A DNA stretch of 64,000 nucleotides. Source: an uncultured Oscillospiraceae bacterium (GTDB taxonomy: Bacteria; Bacillota; Clostridia; Oscillospirales; Ruminococcaceae). Below the pieces are notes generated by a model, which saw nothing but the letters and a program-made list of their open reading frames with translations, was not told the origin of the DNA and ran no database searches. Where the stretch lies: contig UQMF01000007.1 in the NCBI GenBank assembly GCA_900542145.1, forward strand, positions 1-64,000, read 5' to 3'. The translations under genes were made by a program, and so were the position numbers. Below, piece by piece: positions 52,547-61,425 of the stretch (position 1 is the stretch's first letter; each line of letters starts with the position of its first letter).

Positions 52547-53812
52547 TTATTCCTGTACGTCAGAGATATATCCGGTCAGTGCGCTTGCGGCTGCAATAGC
52601 CGGGCTTGCGAGGTATACCTCGGAGGTAACGTCGCCCATTCTGCCGACGAAGTTCCTGTTTGTGGTGGAAACCGCTCTCTCACCCGGGGCGAGGATTCCC
52701 ATATGACCGCCCAGGCAGGGACCGCAGGTAGGCGCGGATACGACCATGCCAGCCTCAACGAAGGTTTCGAGGAGTCCGCTGCGGAGTGCGTCGAGGTAGA
52801 TCTGCTGGGTAGCCGGAATAACAATGGCGCGGACGCCCTTTGCAACGTGCTTGCCCTTTACCACAGCGGCAGCAGCCTCCAGGTCGGAGTATCTGCCGTT
52901 AGTACATGAGCCGATGACAACCTGGTCGATCTTTATCTTGTCCATCTTGCCGATCTCGTCGATGGTCCTTGTATTCTCCGGCAGGTGCGGGAATGCAACT
53001 GTCGGGCGGACAGCGGACAGGTCAATGTCGATAACGCGGTTGTAGTGCGCGTCCGGATCAGCCTTGAATATCTCGAACTTGCGGTCGGATCTTCCCTTAA
53101 CATAGTCGAGGGTTACGTCGTCGACCTCAAAGATACCGTTCTTTGCGCCGGCTTCGATAGCCATGTTAGCCATGCAGAGGCGATCGTCCATGGAAAGGTT
53201 CTTCAGTCCCTCGCCTGTGAACTCCATTGACTGGTACAGAGCGCCGTCAACGCCGATCATTCCGATGATGTGCAGGATAACGTCCTTGCCGGAAACCCAC
53301 TTATTGAGCTTGCCGGTAAGATTGAACTTGATTGCGGAGGGCACCTTGAACCACGCTTCGCCGGTAGCCATACCTGCCGCCATATCCGTTGAGCCTACGC
53401 CGGTAGAGAAAGCGCCGAGCGCGCCGTATGTACATGTGTGGCTGTCCGCGCCGATAACGCAGTCGGACGGAACGACAAGTCCCTTTTCGGGGAGCAGGGC
53501 ATGCTCAATACCCACATTGCCAACGTCGTAGTAGTTCACGATGTCGTACTTGTCAGCAAAATTGCGGCACTGCTGACATTGCTTTGCCGCCTTTATATCC
53601 TTATTCGGGGTGAAATGATCCATTACGAGGGAGATCTTCGTGCGGTCAAAAACGCTGTCGAAACCGTTCTTCTGAAATTCGTTGATAGCAACCGGACTTG
53701 TGATATCGTTTCCGAGCACCATATCGAGCTTAGCCCTGATGAGCTGTCCCTCAACAACACTGTCAAGACCTGCGTGCTTTGCAAGGATCTTCTGTGTCAT
53801 CGTCATACCCAT
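52547..53812 (-). CDS. leuC: 3-isopropylmalate dehydratase large subunit
   Basis: 421 aa from ATG 53812 (AGGAGG upstream). Aconitase-family [4Fe-4S] enzyme. Cluster Cys appear in VIGSCTNGRYSDLE and SAPTCGPCLGGHMG; also GADSHTCTYGALGAFSTGVGSTD (in pieces). First gene of the leu operon; leuA is not in the window. Confidence 0.96.
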   Translation of the reverse strand: MGMTMTQKILAKHAGLDSVVEGQLIRAKLDMVLGNDITSPVAINEFQKNGFDSVFDRTKISLVMDHFTPNKDIKAAKQCQQCRNFADKYDIVNYYDVGNVGIEHALLPEKGLVVPSDCVIGADSHTCTYGALGAFSTGVGSTDMAAGMATGEAWFKVPSAIKFNLTGKLNKWVSGKDVILHIIGMIGVDGALYQSMEFTGEGLKNLSMDDRLCMANMAIEAGAKNGIFEVDDVTLDYVKGRSDRKFEIFKADPDAHYNRVIDIDLSAVRPTVAFPHLPENTRTIDEIGKMDKIKIDQVVIGSCTNGRYSDLEAAAAVVKGKHVAKGVRAIVIPATQQIYLDALRSGLLETFVEAGMVVSAPTCGPCLGGHMGILAPGERAVSTTNRNFVGRMGDVTSEVYLASPAIAAASALTGYISDVQE

Positions 53813-53877
53813 GTTTAGTTTCCTCCTGAGATTGATTACGCCCTGTCCGGGAATCCCCGACAAAGCTTTTACATCTT

Positions 53878-53906
53878 ATTATATCACTTTTTCCCCGTTC
53901 TGTAAA
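53878..53906 (-). promoter_or_regulatory. Promoter of leu operon
   Basis: On the minus strand: TTTACA, 17 bp, TATAAT, about 65 bp before leuC. The leader is too short for a T-box. Confidence 0.75.
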
Positions 53907-53995
53907 GGGGAATTTCACAAATTTTATGAATCCGTGGCGGCTCTGAGCGCCTTTGTGGAAGGCACAGGGATTAACTCCAGATAAAGCCAGCGCTG

Positions 53996-54265
53996 TCAGC
54001 GGATCTCGAAACCGTAGCCGCCCTCGGTCGGGATATTCTCGGACTCTATCCGCTCGATATTCCCCCAGGAATGCTCGTCCAGCTCCCGTATGACCGCCGC
54101 AATATCCGCGGCGTAACCCTCGGCTTCCATCTCCACGGTGCCATCGTTGCAATTCCGCACCCAGCCGGTAACTCCGCGGTTTTTGGCGCTGTAGCATGCC
54201 TTGTAGCGGAATCCTACCCCCTGTACGGTCCCGTGGAAAATATAGTGTATGCGTATTTTCTCCAT
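53996..54265 (-). CDS. acyP: Acylphosphatase
   Basis: 89 aa. HYIFHGTVQGVGFRYKACYSAKNRGVTGWVRNCNDGTVE in pieces gives the full acylphosphatase signature with catalytic Arg (GFRY) and Asn (RNCNDG). Hydrolyses acyl phosphates. AAGGAAG precedes the start. Confidence 0.93.
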   Translation of the reverse strand: MEKIRIHYIFHGTVQGVGFRYKACYSAKNRGVTGWVRNCNDGTVEMEAEGYAADIAAVIRELDEHSWGNIERIESENIPTEGGYGFEIR

Positions 54266-54317
54266 GTTTACTTCCTTCTCTCAAAAATCAGAATATTCCG
54301 ATATTATAAAAGTACTC

Positions 54318-55211
54318 CTAAAACAGGTCGAGCATGCTGTCCAGATAGATCAATTCCCGGACATTCAGCTGATATTCCGGTTTTGTCATGTAATACAGCA
54401 GGAATTCCAGAATCAGCGCGCTTCCCAGTCCCCTGCCCTCTATCTTGAAGTTCGAGAATCCCATTGGAAGGTAGGTGTTCTTAATATCGTCAATGCCGAT
54501 GAACTCCGGCTTCTTCATTGCCCGGGAGAACAGGTAGCCGCTTCCGCCCCCGGGAGCCTTACAGACGTGGTCGGGGCAGTCCTCTCCAAGATTCTTCCGG
54601 CTGACATTCTCATAGCACGCTTTCCTGTCCGTACAGCCGCTCCAGCAGCACTCGTTGCACAGGAATTCCACCTTGTCCCTCTGCGCGTAAGAAAGCCCGT
54701 CCAGCACTCCGAACTGCTTGTTCAGGCGGAAATCCGGCACAACATAGCGGAATTCCGGGCGGTCAACCTCCGCCAGAAACTGCCGGCAGTCCGTCAGCAC
54801 CTTGGTCGTGGAGGACACGAAACAAAACCCCGGGTAGCGCTCCCGGAGATAGTTCAGCAGCAAGTCCGAATAAATAATGACGCCGTTCCCGGGGACTCCG
54901 CCGAAAAGGGCGCAGAGAGCGTTGCAATTCCTGTCCGACAGGTGCTCCTCGCGCAGCAGCGAATTGCTGAACGTCAGCCGCGCGGAAATACCGTATTCTT
55001 TCATCAGCGCGAGTACTTCCCGGGGGTCCTGGTCGCCGAATCCAGCGCGGCCGCCTCCCCAGAGGCAGTCCGCCGGGGCGCCGTATATCGACCCGATTTC
55101 ACACCAGTCATAGAAATACTCCCGGTGCTCGCGGAATACCGGCAGGAATATCCGATACAGTTCGAAGAATTCAAACAATCCCGGAAGATGGTAGTATGCC
55201 TTTCCGTCCAT
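54318..55211 (-). CDS. Cys-rich U32-peptidase-like protein, function unknown
   Basis: 297 aa from ATG 55211 (AAAGGGG upstream). The middle looks like a TIM-barrel protein (GVIIYSDLLLNYLRERYPGF, CFVSSTTKVL, YVVPDFRLNKQ). A Cys cluster follows (FLCNECCWSGCTDRKACYE, then CPDHVCKAP), and then SNFKIEGRG, which resembles the KIEGR region of U32 peptidases. The Cys pattern could hold metal or an Fe-S cluster. Likeness to U32 is by eye only. Own promoter. Confidence 0.5.
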   Translation of the reverse strand: MDGKAYYHLPGLFEFFELYRIFLPVFREHREYFYDWCEIGSIYGAPADCLWGGGRAGFGDQDPREVLALMKEYGISARLTFSNSLLREEHLSDRNCNALCALFGGVPGNGVIIYSDLLLNYLRERYPGFCFVSSTTKVLTDCRQFLAEVDRPEFRYVVPDFRLNKQFGVLDGLSYAQRDKVEFLCNECCWSGCTDRKACYENVSRKNLGEDCPDHVCKAPGGGSGYLFSRAMKKPEFIGIDDIKNTYLPMGFSNFKIEGRGLGSALILEFLLYYMTKPEYQLNVRELIYLDSMLDLF

Positions 55212-55250
55212 AACTGGCTTCACCCCTTTCTGCAATATATTACAGTTGGG

Positions 55251-55279
55251 ATTATACCACACGATCAGCCAAAAGTCAA
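55251..55279 (-). promoter_or_regulatory. Promoter of U32-like gene
   Basis: On the minus strand: TTGACT, 17 bp, TATAAT. Confidence 0.82.
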
Positions 55280-55425
55280 ACAAAGGTAAAAATACAATAA
55301 AATTTATTGGCAGTTTTATACAAACGCTCAATTCCTTCTTGTACATTTTCAACAAACAGGTGTATGGATAATCACGAAAATTTCGCCTTATGCAACAAAT
55401 TTGTGAATTAGACGAGCGAAACATC

Positions 55426-55454
55426 TTGACCTTTCCGAAAAATTATAGTAAAAT
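55426..55454 (+). promoter_or_regulatory. Promoter of duplicated lipoprotein gene
   Basis: TTGACC, 17 bp, TAAAAT. The stretch 55280-55425 between the two divergent promoters shows no gene. Confidence 0.7.
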
Positions 55455-55477
55455 AGCGTTTAGCCTAAGCAAATACT

Positions 55478-55516
55478 CACTCCGACAAACGGAGTGCACT
55501 ACAGCAAATGGCTGTA
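55478..55516 (+). promoter_or_regulatory. Two adjacent hairpins in the lipoprotein mRNA leader
   Basis: CACTCCG/CGGAGTG with a 5-nt loop (55478-55496), then TACAGC/GCTGTA with a 5-nt loop (55500-55516), ending just before AGGAGG. They may stabilise the message or modulate initiation. Confidence 0.5.
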
Positions 55517-55541
55517 AATGTTATTCAGGAGGAAAAAAATT

Positions 55542-56672
55542 ATGAAGAAGATTTTTGCATCTATGATGGCAGCTGCCATGGTAGTAGCTCTCGCAGGCTG
55601 CTCCAACAACAGCACTGACAGCAGTTCCGCAAGCGAAAGCTCCGCTGCTGAGAGCGGTTCCACCGCAGGCACTGCTGAAAGCGGCGCAAATGCAGGCACC
55701 GCCGAGAGCGGCGCAAACACTGGCGACAGCACCGGCGCTCACAAGCTCGGTATGGGCGTAGTTACCTCTATCGGCTCCTCTTCCGCTGGCAACGCACAGG
55801 TTGACGCTACCGTTGCGGCAGTAATTCTGGACGCTGACGGCAAGATCGTTTCCTGCGCAGTTGATGTTGCACAGAACAAGATGGACATCACTGACGGCGA
55901 GGTTCCCGAGGACGCTGCTTCCATGACCTTCAAGTCCAAGAAGGAAAAGCTTGAGGAATACAACATGAAGCCCGCTTCCGGAATCGGCAAGGAGTGGTAC
56001 GAGCAGGCTGAGGCTTTCGAGGCTTATGTAGTTGGCAAGACCGCTGACGAGGTTGCTGCTATTCCTGTTGAGACCACAGAGAACGGTCACGTTGTAACCA
56101 CAGACGAGACCCTGCTGGCTGGCTGCACAATGAGCATCAATTCTCTGATCGACGCAACCGTAAAGGCTTGCAACGATGACAGCGCAGCTGATTTCACCGG
56201 CGACGCTAAGCTTGAGCTTACATGCTCCACTTCCGTTGATTCCGCTACTGCTTCCGCAGAGGACGGCGAGGACGGCACCGCAGCAATGTACACATCCTTC
56301 GCAGCTGTTGCAGTTGACGCTGACGGCAAGCTCGCAGCAGTTTGCTACGACGAGGTTCAGCCTAAGGTAACATTTGACGACGAGGGCGAGATCACTTCCG
56401 ATACCGCTGCTGAGATCAAGACCAAGAGAGAGAAGAAGGACGAATACGGCATGAGAGGCGCTTCCGGCATCTCCGCTGAGTGGTTCGAGCAGAACCAGGC
56501 ATTTGAGACTTTCGTAACCGGCAAGACTGCTGACGAGATCTCCGCTATCCCCACTGAAACCACCGATAACGGTCACGTTGTAACCACCGATGAGACCCTC
56601 AAGGCTGGCTGCACAATGAGCGTTGGCGGCATGATCAAGACAGTTGTAAAGGCTATGGGCCTTGCAGGCTGA
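55542..56672 (+). CDS. Lipoprotein with two homologous domains, candidate flavinylated protein
   Basis: 376 aa from ATG 55542 (AGGAGG upstream). Lipobox LAGC with lipid Cys20, then a Ser/Ala/Gly linker to about 66 with an internal GTAESGAN repeat. Two domains, 68-210 and 224-372, align throughout: DADGKI..., KTKREKxDEY, GISAEWFEQ, GKTADEISAIPTET, NGHVVTTDET. Each ends in AGCTMS (193-198 and 355-360), similar to the second flavin motif of RnfG (SGCTFT). ApbE is the next gene. I infer an extracytoplasmic, possibly FMN-bearing electron-transfer lipoprotein; the family itself is not known to me. Confidence 0.6.
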   Translation: MKKIFASMMAAAMVVALAGCSNNSTDSSSASESSAAESGSTAGTAESGANAGTAESGANTGDSTGAHKLGMGVVTSIGSSSAGNAQVDATVAAVILDADGKIVSCAVDVAQNKMDITDGEVPEDAASMTFKSKKEKLEEYNMKPASGIGKEWYEQAEAFEAYVVGKTADEVAAIPVETTENGHVVTTDETLLAGCTMSINSLIDATVKACNDDSAADFTGDAKLELTCSTSVDSATASAEDGEDGTAAMYTSFAAVAVDADGKLAAVCYDEVQPKVTFDDEGEITSDTAAEIKTKREKKDEYGMRGASGISAEWFEQNQAFETFVTGKTADEISAIPTETTDNGHVVTTDETLKAGCTMSVGGMIKTVVKAMGLAG

Positions 56673-56708
56673 TTCCCGACATAACTGACAGTTCTGATAC
56701 GACGCAAG

Positions 56709-56740
56709 AGATGAGAGGCTGTACCGCCTCTCATCTTTTT
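56709..56740 (+). terminator. Terminator between lipoprotein gene and apbE
   Basis: 11-bp perfect stem AGATGAGAGGC, 6-nt loop, then TTTTT. Confidence 0.88.
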
Positions 56741-56763
56741 GAGTTAAAGTAGGAGATGTATCA

Positions 56764-57828
56764 ATGCACAGAAGTCCGGTCAATAAAGTATTATGCGTGC
56801 TTCTCGCGGCAGCGGCTGCCCTGAATCTGTCAGCGTGCAGCGCAGGAAAGGAAAAGCAGCGCTACTCCAAGGCGTACCTTGAATTCTTCGACACTGTGAC
56901 ACAGATAATCGGTTACGAGGAGGACGAGGAAACGTTCTCCCAGAACTGCGAGAAGGTCTATTCCCTGCTTGAGGAATACCACCAGCTCACGGATATCTAT
57001 CACAGCTATGAGGGCGTGAACAACGTCCGCACCATCAACCGCAGCGCCGGCGTGGAACCTGTAAAGGTGGACGAGAAGCTCATCGACCTGCTGGAATTCT
57101 CAAAGGAGATGTGCAGGGTCACCGGCGGAGCGTGCAACATCGCCATGGGAAGCGTGCTTTCCATCTGGCACAAGTACCGCGAGGCAGGTATAAACGACCC
57201 GGAATCTGCGGAACTCCCCCCTATGAAGGACCTGACGGAAGCCGCGCAGCACTGCGACATTGACCACCTCATAATCGACAGGGAAGCCGGGACTGTGTTC
57301 CTGGACGATCCTGAGATGTCCCTCGACCTGGGCGCGGCTGCCAAGGGCTACGCCGTGGAAAGGGCCGCGGAGCTTCTCATGAACGAGGGAGTGACGAGCG
57401 GCTACACCCTCAACATCGGTGGTAACGTCCGGACTATCGGCACAAAGGCGGACGGCTCCGACTGGGCAGCCGGAATACAGAATCCCGACACGGAGGACGA
57501 GGAGAATCCTTACATCGTCCGGCTGAAGCTGAACGGAATGTCGCTTGTAACCAGCGGTAACTACCAGCGGTATTACGAGGTCAACGGAGTGCGCTACCAC
57601 CACATCATCGACCCGGTAACGCTCATGCCGCTCAACAACTTCGCTTCAGTTTCGATTCTCTGCAACGACAGCGGAAAGGCTGACGCGCTTTCCACAGCGC
57701 TGTTCAATATGACGATCGGCGATGGGAAATCCCTCCTGGCGAATATCGGAGGTATCGAGGCGATATGGGTGCTTCCCGATGGCAGCTATGAGTGCACGGA
57801 CGGATTCTCAGAACTCATCATCGACTGA
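56764..57828 (+). CDS. apbE: FAD:protein FMN transferase
   Basis: 354 aa lipoprotein (lipobox LSAC). ApbE domain: FFDTVTQIIGYEED, GGACNIAMGSVLSIWHKYRE, MSLDLGAAAKGYAVERAAELL, GYTLNIGGNVRTIG, and VTSGNYQRYYEVNGVRYHHIIDP. It attaches FMN to Thr of S/T-G-A-T type motifs outside the membrane using FAD and Mg2+. Likely targets here are RnfD, RnfG and perhaps the preceding lipoprotein. Confidence 0.94.
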   Translation: MHRSPVNKVLCVLLAAAAALNLSACSAGKEKQRYSKAYLEFFDTVTQIIGYEEDEETFSQNCEKVYSLLEEYHQLTDIYHSYEGVNNVRTINRSAGVEPVKVDEKLIDLLEFSKEMCRVTGGACNIAMGSVLSIWHKYREAGINDPESAELPPMKDLTEAAQHCDIDHLIIDREAGTVFLDDPEMSLDLGAAAKGYAVERAAELLMNEGVTSGYTLNIGGNVRTIGTKADGSDWAAGIQNPDTEDEENPYIVRLKLNGMSLVTSGNYQRYYEVNGVRYHHIIDPVTLMPLNNFASVSILCNDSGKADALSTALFNMTIGDGKSLLANIGGIEAIWVLPDGSYECTDGFSELIID

Positions 57829-57873
57829 GTGTAAGGAAATAATTCACAGATAAAAAAATTATCAATAATATGG

Positions 57874-57901
57874 AGAGAGGTGTTGACAAAAGCACCTCTC
57901 T
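57874..57901. promoter_or_regulatory. Perfect dyad enclosing the rnf -35 box
   Basis: AGAGAGGTG and CACCTCTCT flank a 10-nt centre that begins with TTGACA. It could be a repressor operator or, in RNA, the end of the apbE message (no T run). Confidence 0.6.
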
Positions 57902-57910
57902 TGATATATA
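57883..57910 (+). promoter_or_regulatory. Promoter of rnf operon
   Basis: TTGACA, 16 bp, TATATA (or 18 bp to TATACT). A second dyad ATACT / AGTAT (57908-57923) covers the -10 to +1 region. Confidence 0.75.
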
Positions 57911-57985
57911 CTAAATATAGTATGCCTTTATCGAAATCAGAAAGACACAGCTATTATTCTAAAGCGAAATGTGAGGTTAGATGAA

Positions 57986-59302
57986 ATGCCACTATTCATG
58001 CTTAAAGGCGCGCATGTTCCCCACAGGAAGAACACCGCGCAGATGGCGGCAGTCAAGATGCCTGCACCGAAATCCGTGACGATTCCCGTCGTCATGCACA
58101 TCGGCGCGCCTGCCGTGCCCGCTGTAAAAGTGGGCGACCACGTTGACATCGGCGATGTCATTGCCACCGCCGGCGGATTTGTAAGCGCCCCTATCCACGC
58201 AAGCGTTTCCGGCACGGTAAAGAAGATCGACGCCATTCTCGTAAGCTCCGGAAACAACGTGAACGCTATCACGATTGAATCCGACGGCAAAATGACAGTA
58301 TCCGACGCAGTCAAGCCGCCGAAGCTCGAAACCTTCGAGGACTTCATCAATGCGGTACGCGACAGCGGTCTTGTCGGACTTGGCGGCGCAGGATTCCCGA
58401 CTGCCGTAAAGCTGAAGATCGACGACCTGTCCCGTATCAAGGCGGTCGTAATAAACGGCGCGGAATGCGAGCCGTACATCACCAGCGACACCCGTACAAT
58501 GCTCGACGACGCCGAGTGGATGAAGGAAGGCTTCGCGCTCCTGGAAAAGTTCCTCAAGGTGAAGAACATCATCATCGGCATCGAAAAGAACAAGCCCGAG
58601 TGCATCGCAAAGATGAACGAGCTTGCCGCCGCTGACCCCTGCCTGACCGTTAAGCCGCTCCCCAGCTTATATCCCCAGGGCGGTGAGAAGGTGCTGATCT
58701 ACCACACCACCGGCGCTGTTGTTCCGGAGGGAAAACTTCCCCTCGACGCAGGCGCTGTTGTAATGAACTGCACCACCCTCGCCTGCCTCGCGAAGTACTG
58801 CAAGACCGGTATGCCGCTTGTTGAGAAGTGCGTTACCGTTGACGGCGGCGCGATCAAGGAGCCGAAGAACGTCATCGTGCCAATCGGAACCTCCATCAAG
58901 GACCTGATCGACTTTGCCGGCGGCTTCAAGGAGGAGCCTGGCAAGATACTCTACGGCGGTCCCATGATGGGAATCGCAGTCCCGAACACCGACTGCCCAA
59001 TCCTTAAGAACACGAACGCCATAATCGCGCTCAACCAGAAGGAATCCCAGCCCAAGAAGCAGACCGCCTGCATCCGCTGCGGAAACTGCGTTTCCCACTG
59101 CCCTCTCCACCTCGACCCCGTATCCATCTCCAAGGCGTACAGGGACGGCAACTGCGAGGAGCTGAAAAAACTCAAGGTCAACCTCTGCATGGAGTGCGGC
59201 TGCTGTGCTTTCGTCTGTCCGACAGGACAGCCTCTCGTACAGAGAAACAAGCTGTCTAAGGCAATGTTAAGAAACTACAAACCTCAGGAGGGAAAGAAAT
59301 GA
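57986..59302 (+). CDS. rnfC: Rnf complex subunit C
   Basis: 438 aa from ATG 57986 (GAGG nine bases upstream; a GTG 15 bp earlier is less well placed). NADH-oxidising, FMN-binding subunit: GLGGAGFPTAVKL, NGAECEPYITSD and GGEKVLIY. The C-terminus has two [4Fe-4S] sites: C362-x2-C365-x2-C368-x3-C372 and C401-x2-C404-x2-C407-x3-C411. Transfers electrons between NADH and ferredoxin coupled to ion transport. Overlaps rnfD by 4 bp. Confidence 0.95.
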   Translation: MPLFMLKGAHVPHRKNTAQMAAVKMPAPKSVTIPVVMHIGAPAVPAVKVGDHVDIGDVIATAGGFVSAPIHASVSGTVKKIDAILVSSGNNVNAITIESDGKMTVSDAVKPPKLETFEDFINAVRDSGLVGLGGAGFPTAVKLKIDDLSRIKAVVINGAECEPYITSDTRTMLDDAEWMKEGFALLEKFLKVKNIIIGIEKNKPECIAKMNELAAADPCLTVKPLPSLYPQGGEKVLIYHTTGAVVPEGKLPLDAGAVVMNCTTLACLAKYCKTGMPLVEKCVTVDGGAIKEPKNVIVPIGTSIKDLIDFAGGFKEEPGKILYGGPMMGIAVPNTDCPILKNTNAIIALNQKESQPKKQTACIRCGNCVSHCPLHLDPVSISKAYRDGNCEELKKLKVNLCMECGCCAFVCPTGQPLVQRNKLSKAMLRNYKPQEGKK

Positions 59303-60222
59303 GCAATTTAACTGTTACTTCTTCTCCGCACATATATACGCCCCGCACAACACGCTCCATCATGCTTGACGTGCTGATCGCGCTTATGCCGGCGGCTGTT
59401 GCTTCGGTCATCATTTTCGGAATAAGCAGCCTGTTCGTTATCCTCGCCTGCGTTATCTCCGCTGTGGCTGCCGAATTCGTGTTCAACGTTATCTGCCGCA
59501 AGGAACAGACTATCGGGGATCTTTCCTCCGCTGTCACCGGTCTGCTTCTCGCACTGAATATTCCTTCAACTATCCCCCTGTGGCAGGCTTCCATCGGCGC
59601 TATCTTCGCGATAATCGTCGTAAAATGCCTGTTCGGCGGTATCGGTCAGAACTTCGCTAACCCTGCCATCACCGCGAGAATCTTCCTGCTGCTGTCCTTC
59701 AGCGGCACCATGACTGCCGCGGTGTTCCCCCAGAATGCCGACGTCGTGTCCGGCGCAACTCCCCTGGGAGTACTCAGCGGTCAGGAGGGCACCCTGCCTA
59801 CATACCTTGACCTGTTCCTCGGCAACTGCGGCGGCGCCCTCGGTGAGACCTGCGCACTGGCGCTCCTCATCGGCGGTATCTACCTCATCGTCCGCGGAGT
59901 TATCACATGGCACACTCCTGTAGTATTCATCGCGACTGTATTCCTGTTCTCCCTCGTGCTTGGTCAGGACCCCGTTGCGGAGATACTCTCCGGCGGTCTG
60001 TTCATCGGCGCTTTCTTCATGGCGACCGACTACGCGACTACCCCGAACACCGCCTGGGGCAAGGTCATCTTCGGAATTGGCTGCGGTCTTATCACCGTGC
60101 TTATCCGCGTATACGGAAGCTACCCCGAGGGCGTATCCTTCTCCATTCTGCTTATGAATATCCTCACTCCCTACATTGAGAGATGGACCAGAACAAAACC
60201 GTTTGGAGGTGCTAAAGCATGA
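59299..60222 (+). CDS. rnfD: Rnf complex subunit D
   Basis: 307 aa membrane subunit, about 9-10 helices. Flavinylation motif S151-G-A-T154 (VVSGATPLGVL), where ApbE attaches FMN to Thr154. Also GDLSSAVTGLLLALNIPSTIPLW and GGIGQNFANPAI. Overlaps both neighbours by 4 bp. Confidence 0.96.
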   Translation: MSNLTVTSSPHIYTPRTTRSIMLDVLIALMPAAVASVIIFGISSLFVILACVISAVAAEFVFNVICRKEQTIGDLSSAVTGLLLALNIPSTIPLWQASIGAIFAIIVVKCLFGGIGQNFANPAITARIFLLLSFSGTMTAAVFPQNADVVSGATPLGVLSGQEGTLPTYLDLFLGNCGGALGETCALALLIGGIYLIVRGVITWHTPVVFIATVFLFSLVLGQDPVAEILSGGLFIGAFFMATDYATTPNTAWGKVIFGIGCGLITVLIRVYGSYPEGVSFSILLMNILTPYIERWTRTKPFGGAKA

Positions 60223-61424
60223 ACGATTCAGTAAAGAGCGTTATCGCGCTTGTTGTCATCTGTCTGACCGTTACGCTTGCTCTTTCCGCGGTAAACTACG
60301 TCACCGCTCCCATCATTGAGGAGAACAACGCAAAGGCTGTTCAGGGCTCATTTGCCGAAGCGCTCCCGGGCGCTGACGGGTTCGAGGAACTTGAGCCTGC
60401 CGCTGACGCTCCCGAAACCGTAAAGAGCATTTACAAGGAAAACAACGGCTTAGGCTATGTTGTCATACTTGAAACCACGTCCCAGTACAGTGAATCCCCC
60501 ATGGGAATCACCGTTGGTATCGGCACGGACGGTATCATCAAGAACATCGTGCTGACAAACTACGCTGAAACCAAGGATTTCGGCGCTGATTACCCTGCAA
60601 GCTACATCGGTCAGGATTCCGCACTCGCAGGCGTTGAGCTGGTGTCCGGAGTTACATACTCCTCCACCGCGTTCAGGAACGCAGTGACCGACGCTTACAC
60701 CGCTCTGTTCGCAGTCGCTGACGTGGCAGCCGGCGAGATGTCCGACGACCAGATGGCTGCTGACGCTATCGGCGAACTACTTCCGGCTTCCCTCGACAAC
60801 ACCGGCGCATGCAAGGTTGAGGAATCTGACGGGCTGTTCGTAAGCTCCAACCGCACCGGCTATGCAATGGTGGCTGACAAGGTCGCATACGTTACAGACG
60901 CATTCGGCAACTACATCGGCAGCAAGTCCTTTGACGACGCCGCTTCCGAGGACGCTTCCGTCGTTGAGGCTGTCAAGGCTTCCGCAGCAGAGGCTTACGC
61001 AGCTGCAAGTGAGAAGAACATCAAGCGTATCGTCAAGATGTACGAGGACGCTGAGGTAACAACTCTCGTACCCACCGGCGTTCAGTCCTCCGTAAACGGC
61101 GCATACAGCTTCACCAGCGAGGGCACCGCTTACTACGCAATGACCACCTCCACCTTCGGTTACGGCGGCCCTGTAAACATCATGTATATCGTTGACGAGA
61201 ACGGCACCATCGCCAAGTTCAAGGTACTGTCCCACAACGAAACGGAGTACTACGGCGATGTCGTATCCCAGAGCGCTTACACCGGCGGCTATCCCGGTCA
61301 GGTACTCGGCAGCATCAGCGATGATGTCCTCGTGGTATCCGGCTGCACCTTCACAACAAACGCTGTAAAGACCGCCGCCGCAGACGTGACCGCAGCATTC
61401 GACGCAGTAAAGGAGGCTCAGTGA
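60219..61424 (+). CDS. rnfG: Rnf complex subunit G, double-length with two FMN-binding-like domains
   Basis: 401 aa against about 180-210 in usual RnfG. One N-terminal membrane anchor (about 5-27). The first domain (70-185) is a normal RnfG domain with S143-G-V-T146-Y-S (flavin on Thr146). A linker follows, and a second domain (about 280-401, GTAYYAMTTSTFGYGGPVNIMYIVDENGTIAKFKVLSHNET in pieces) ends with S374-G-C-T377-F-T-T. So the subunit may carry two covalent FMN. The middle segment (185-275) is Ala/Asp/Glu-rich. Confidence 0.9.
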   Translation: MNDSVKSVIALVVICLTVTLALSAVNYVTAPIIEENNAKAVQGSFAEALPGADGFEELEPAADAPETVKSIYKENNGLGYVVILETTSQYSESPMGITVGIGTDGIIKNIVLTNYAETKDFGADYPASYIGQDSALAGVELVSGVTYSSTAFRNAVTDAYTALFAVADVAAGEMSDDQMAADAIGELLPASLDNTGACKVEESDGLFVSSNRTGYAMVADKVAYVTDAFGNYIGSKSFDDAASEDASVVEAVKASAAEAYAAASEKNIKRIVKMYEDAEVTTLVPTGVQSSVNGAYSFTSEGTAYYAMTTSTFGYGGPVNIMYIVDENGTIAKFKVLSHNETEYYGDVVSQSAYTGGYPGQVLGSISDDVLVVSGCTFTTNAVKTAAADVTAAFDAVKEAQ

Positions 61425-61425
61425 T

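Noticed and set aside
53813..53995. T-box or leucine leader upstream of leuC
   Set aside because: The leader from the promoter at 53878-53906 is only about 65 nt and has no T-box element or leucine codon run.
55521..56783. 420-codon minus-strand frame opposite the duplicated lipoprotein
   Set aside because: Antisense of a biased-codon gene; its repeats mirror those of the lipoprotein.
57874..57901. Rex operator at rnf promoter
   Set aside because: The dyad AGAGAGGTG/CACCTCTCT does not resemble the TTGTTAA-type Rex box.
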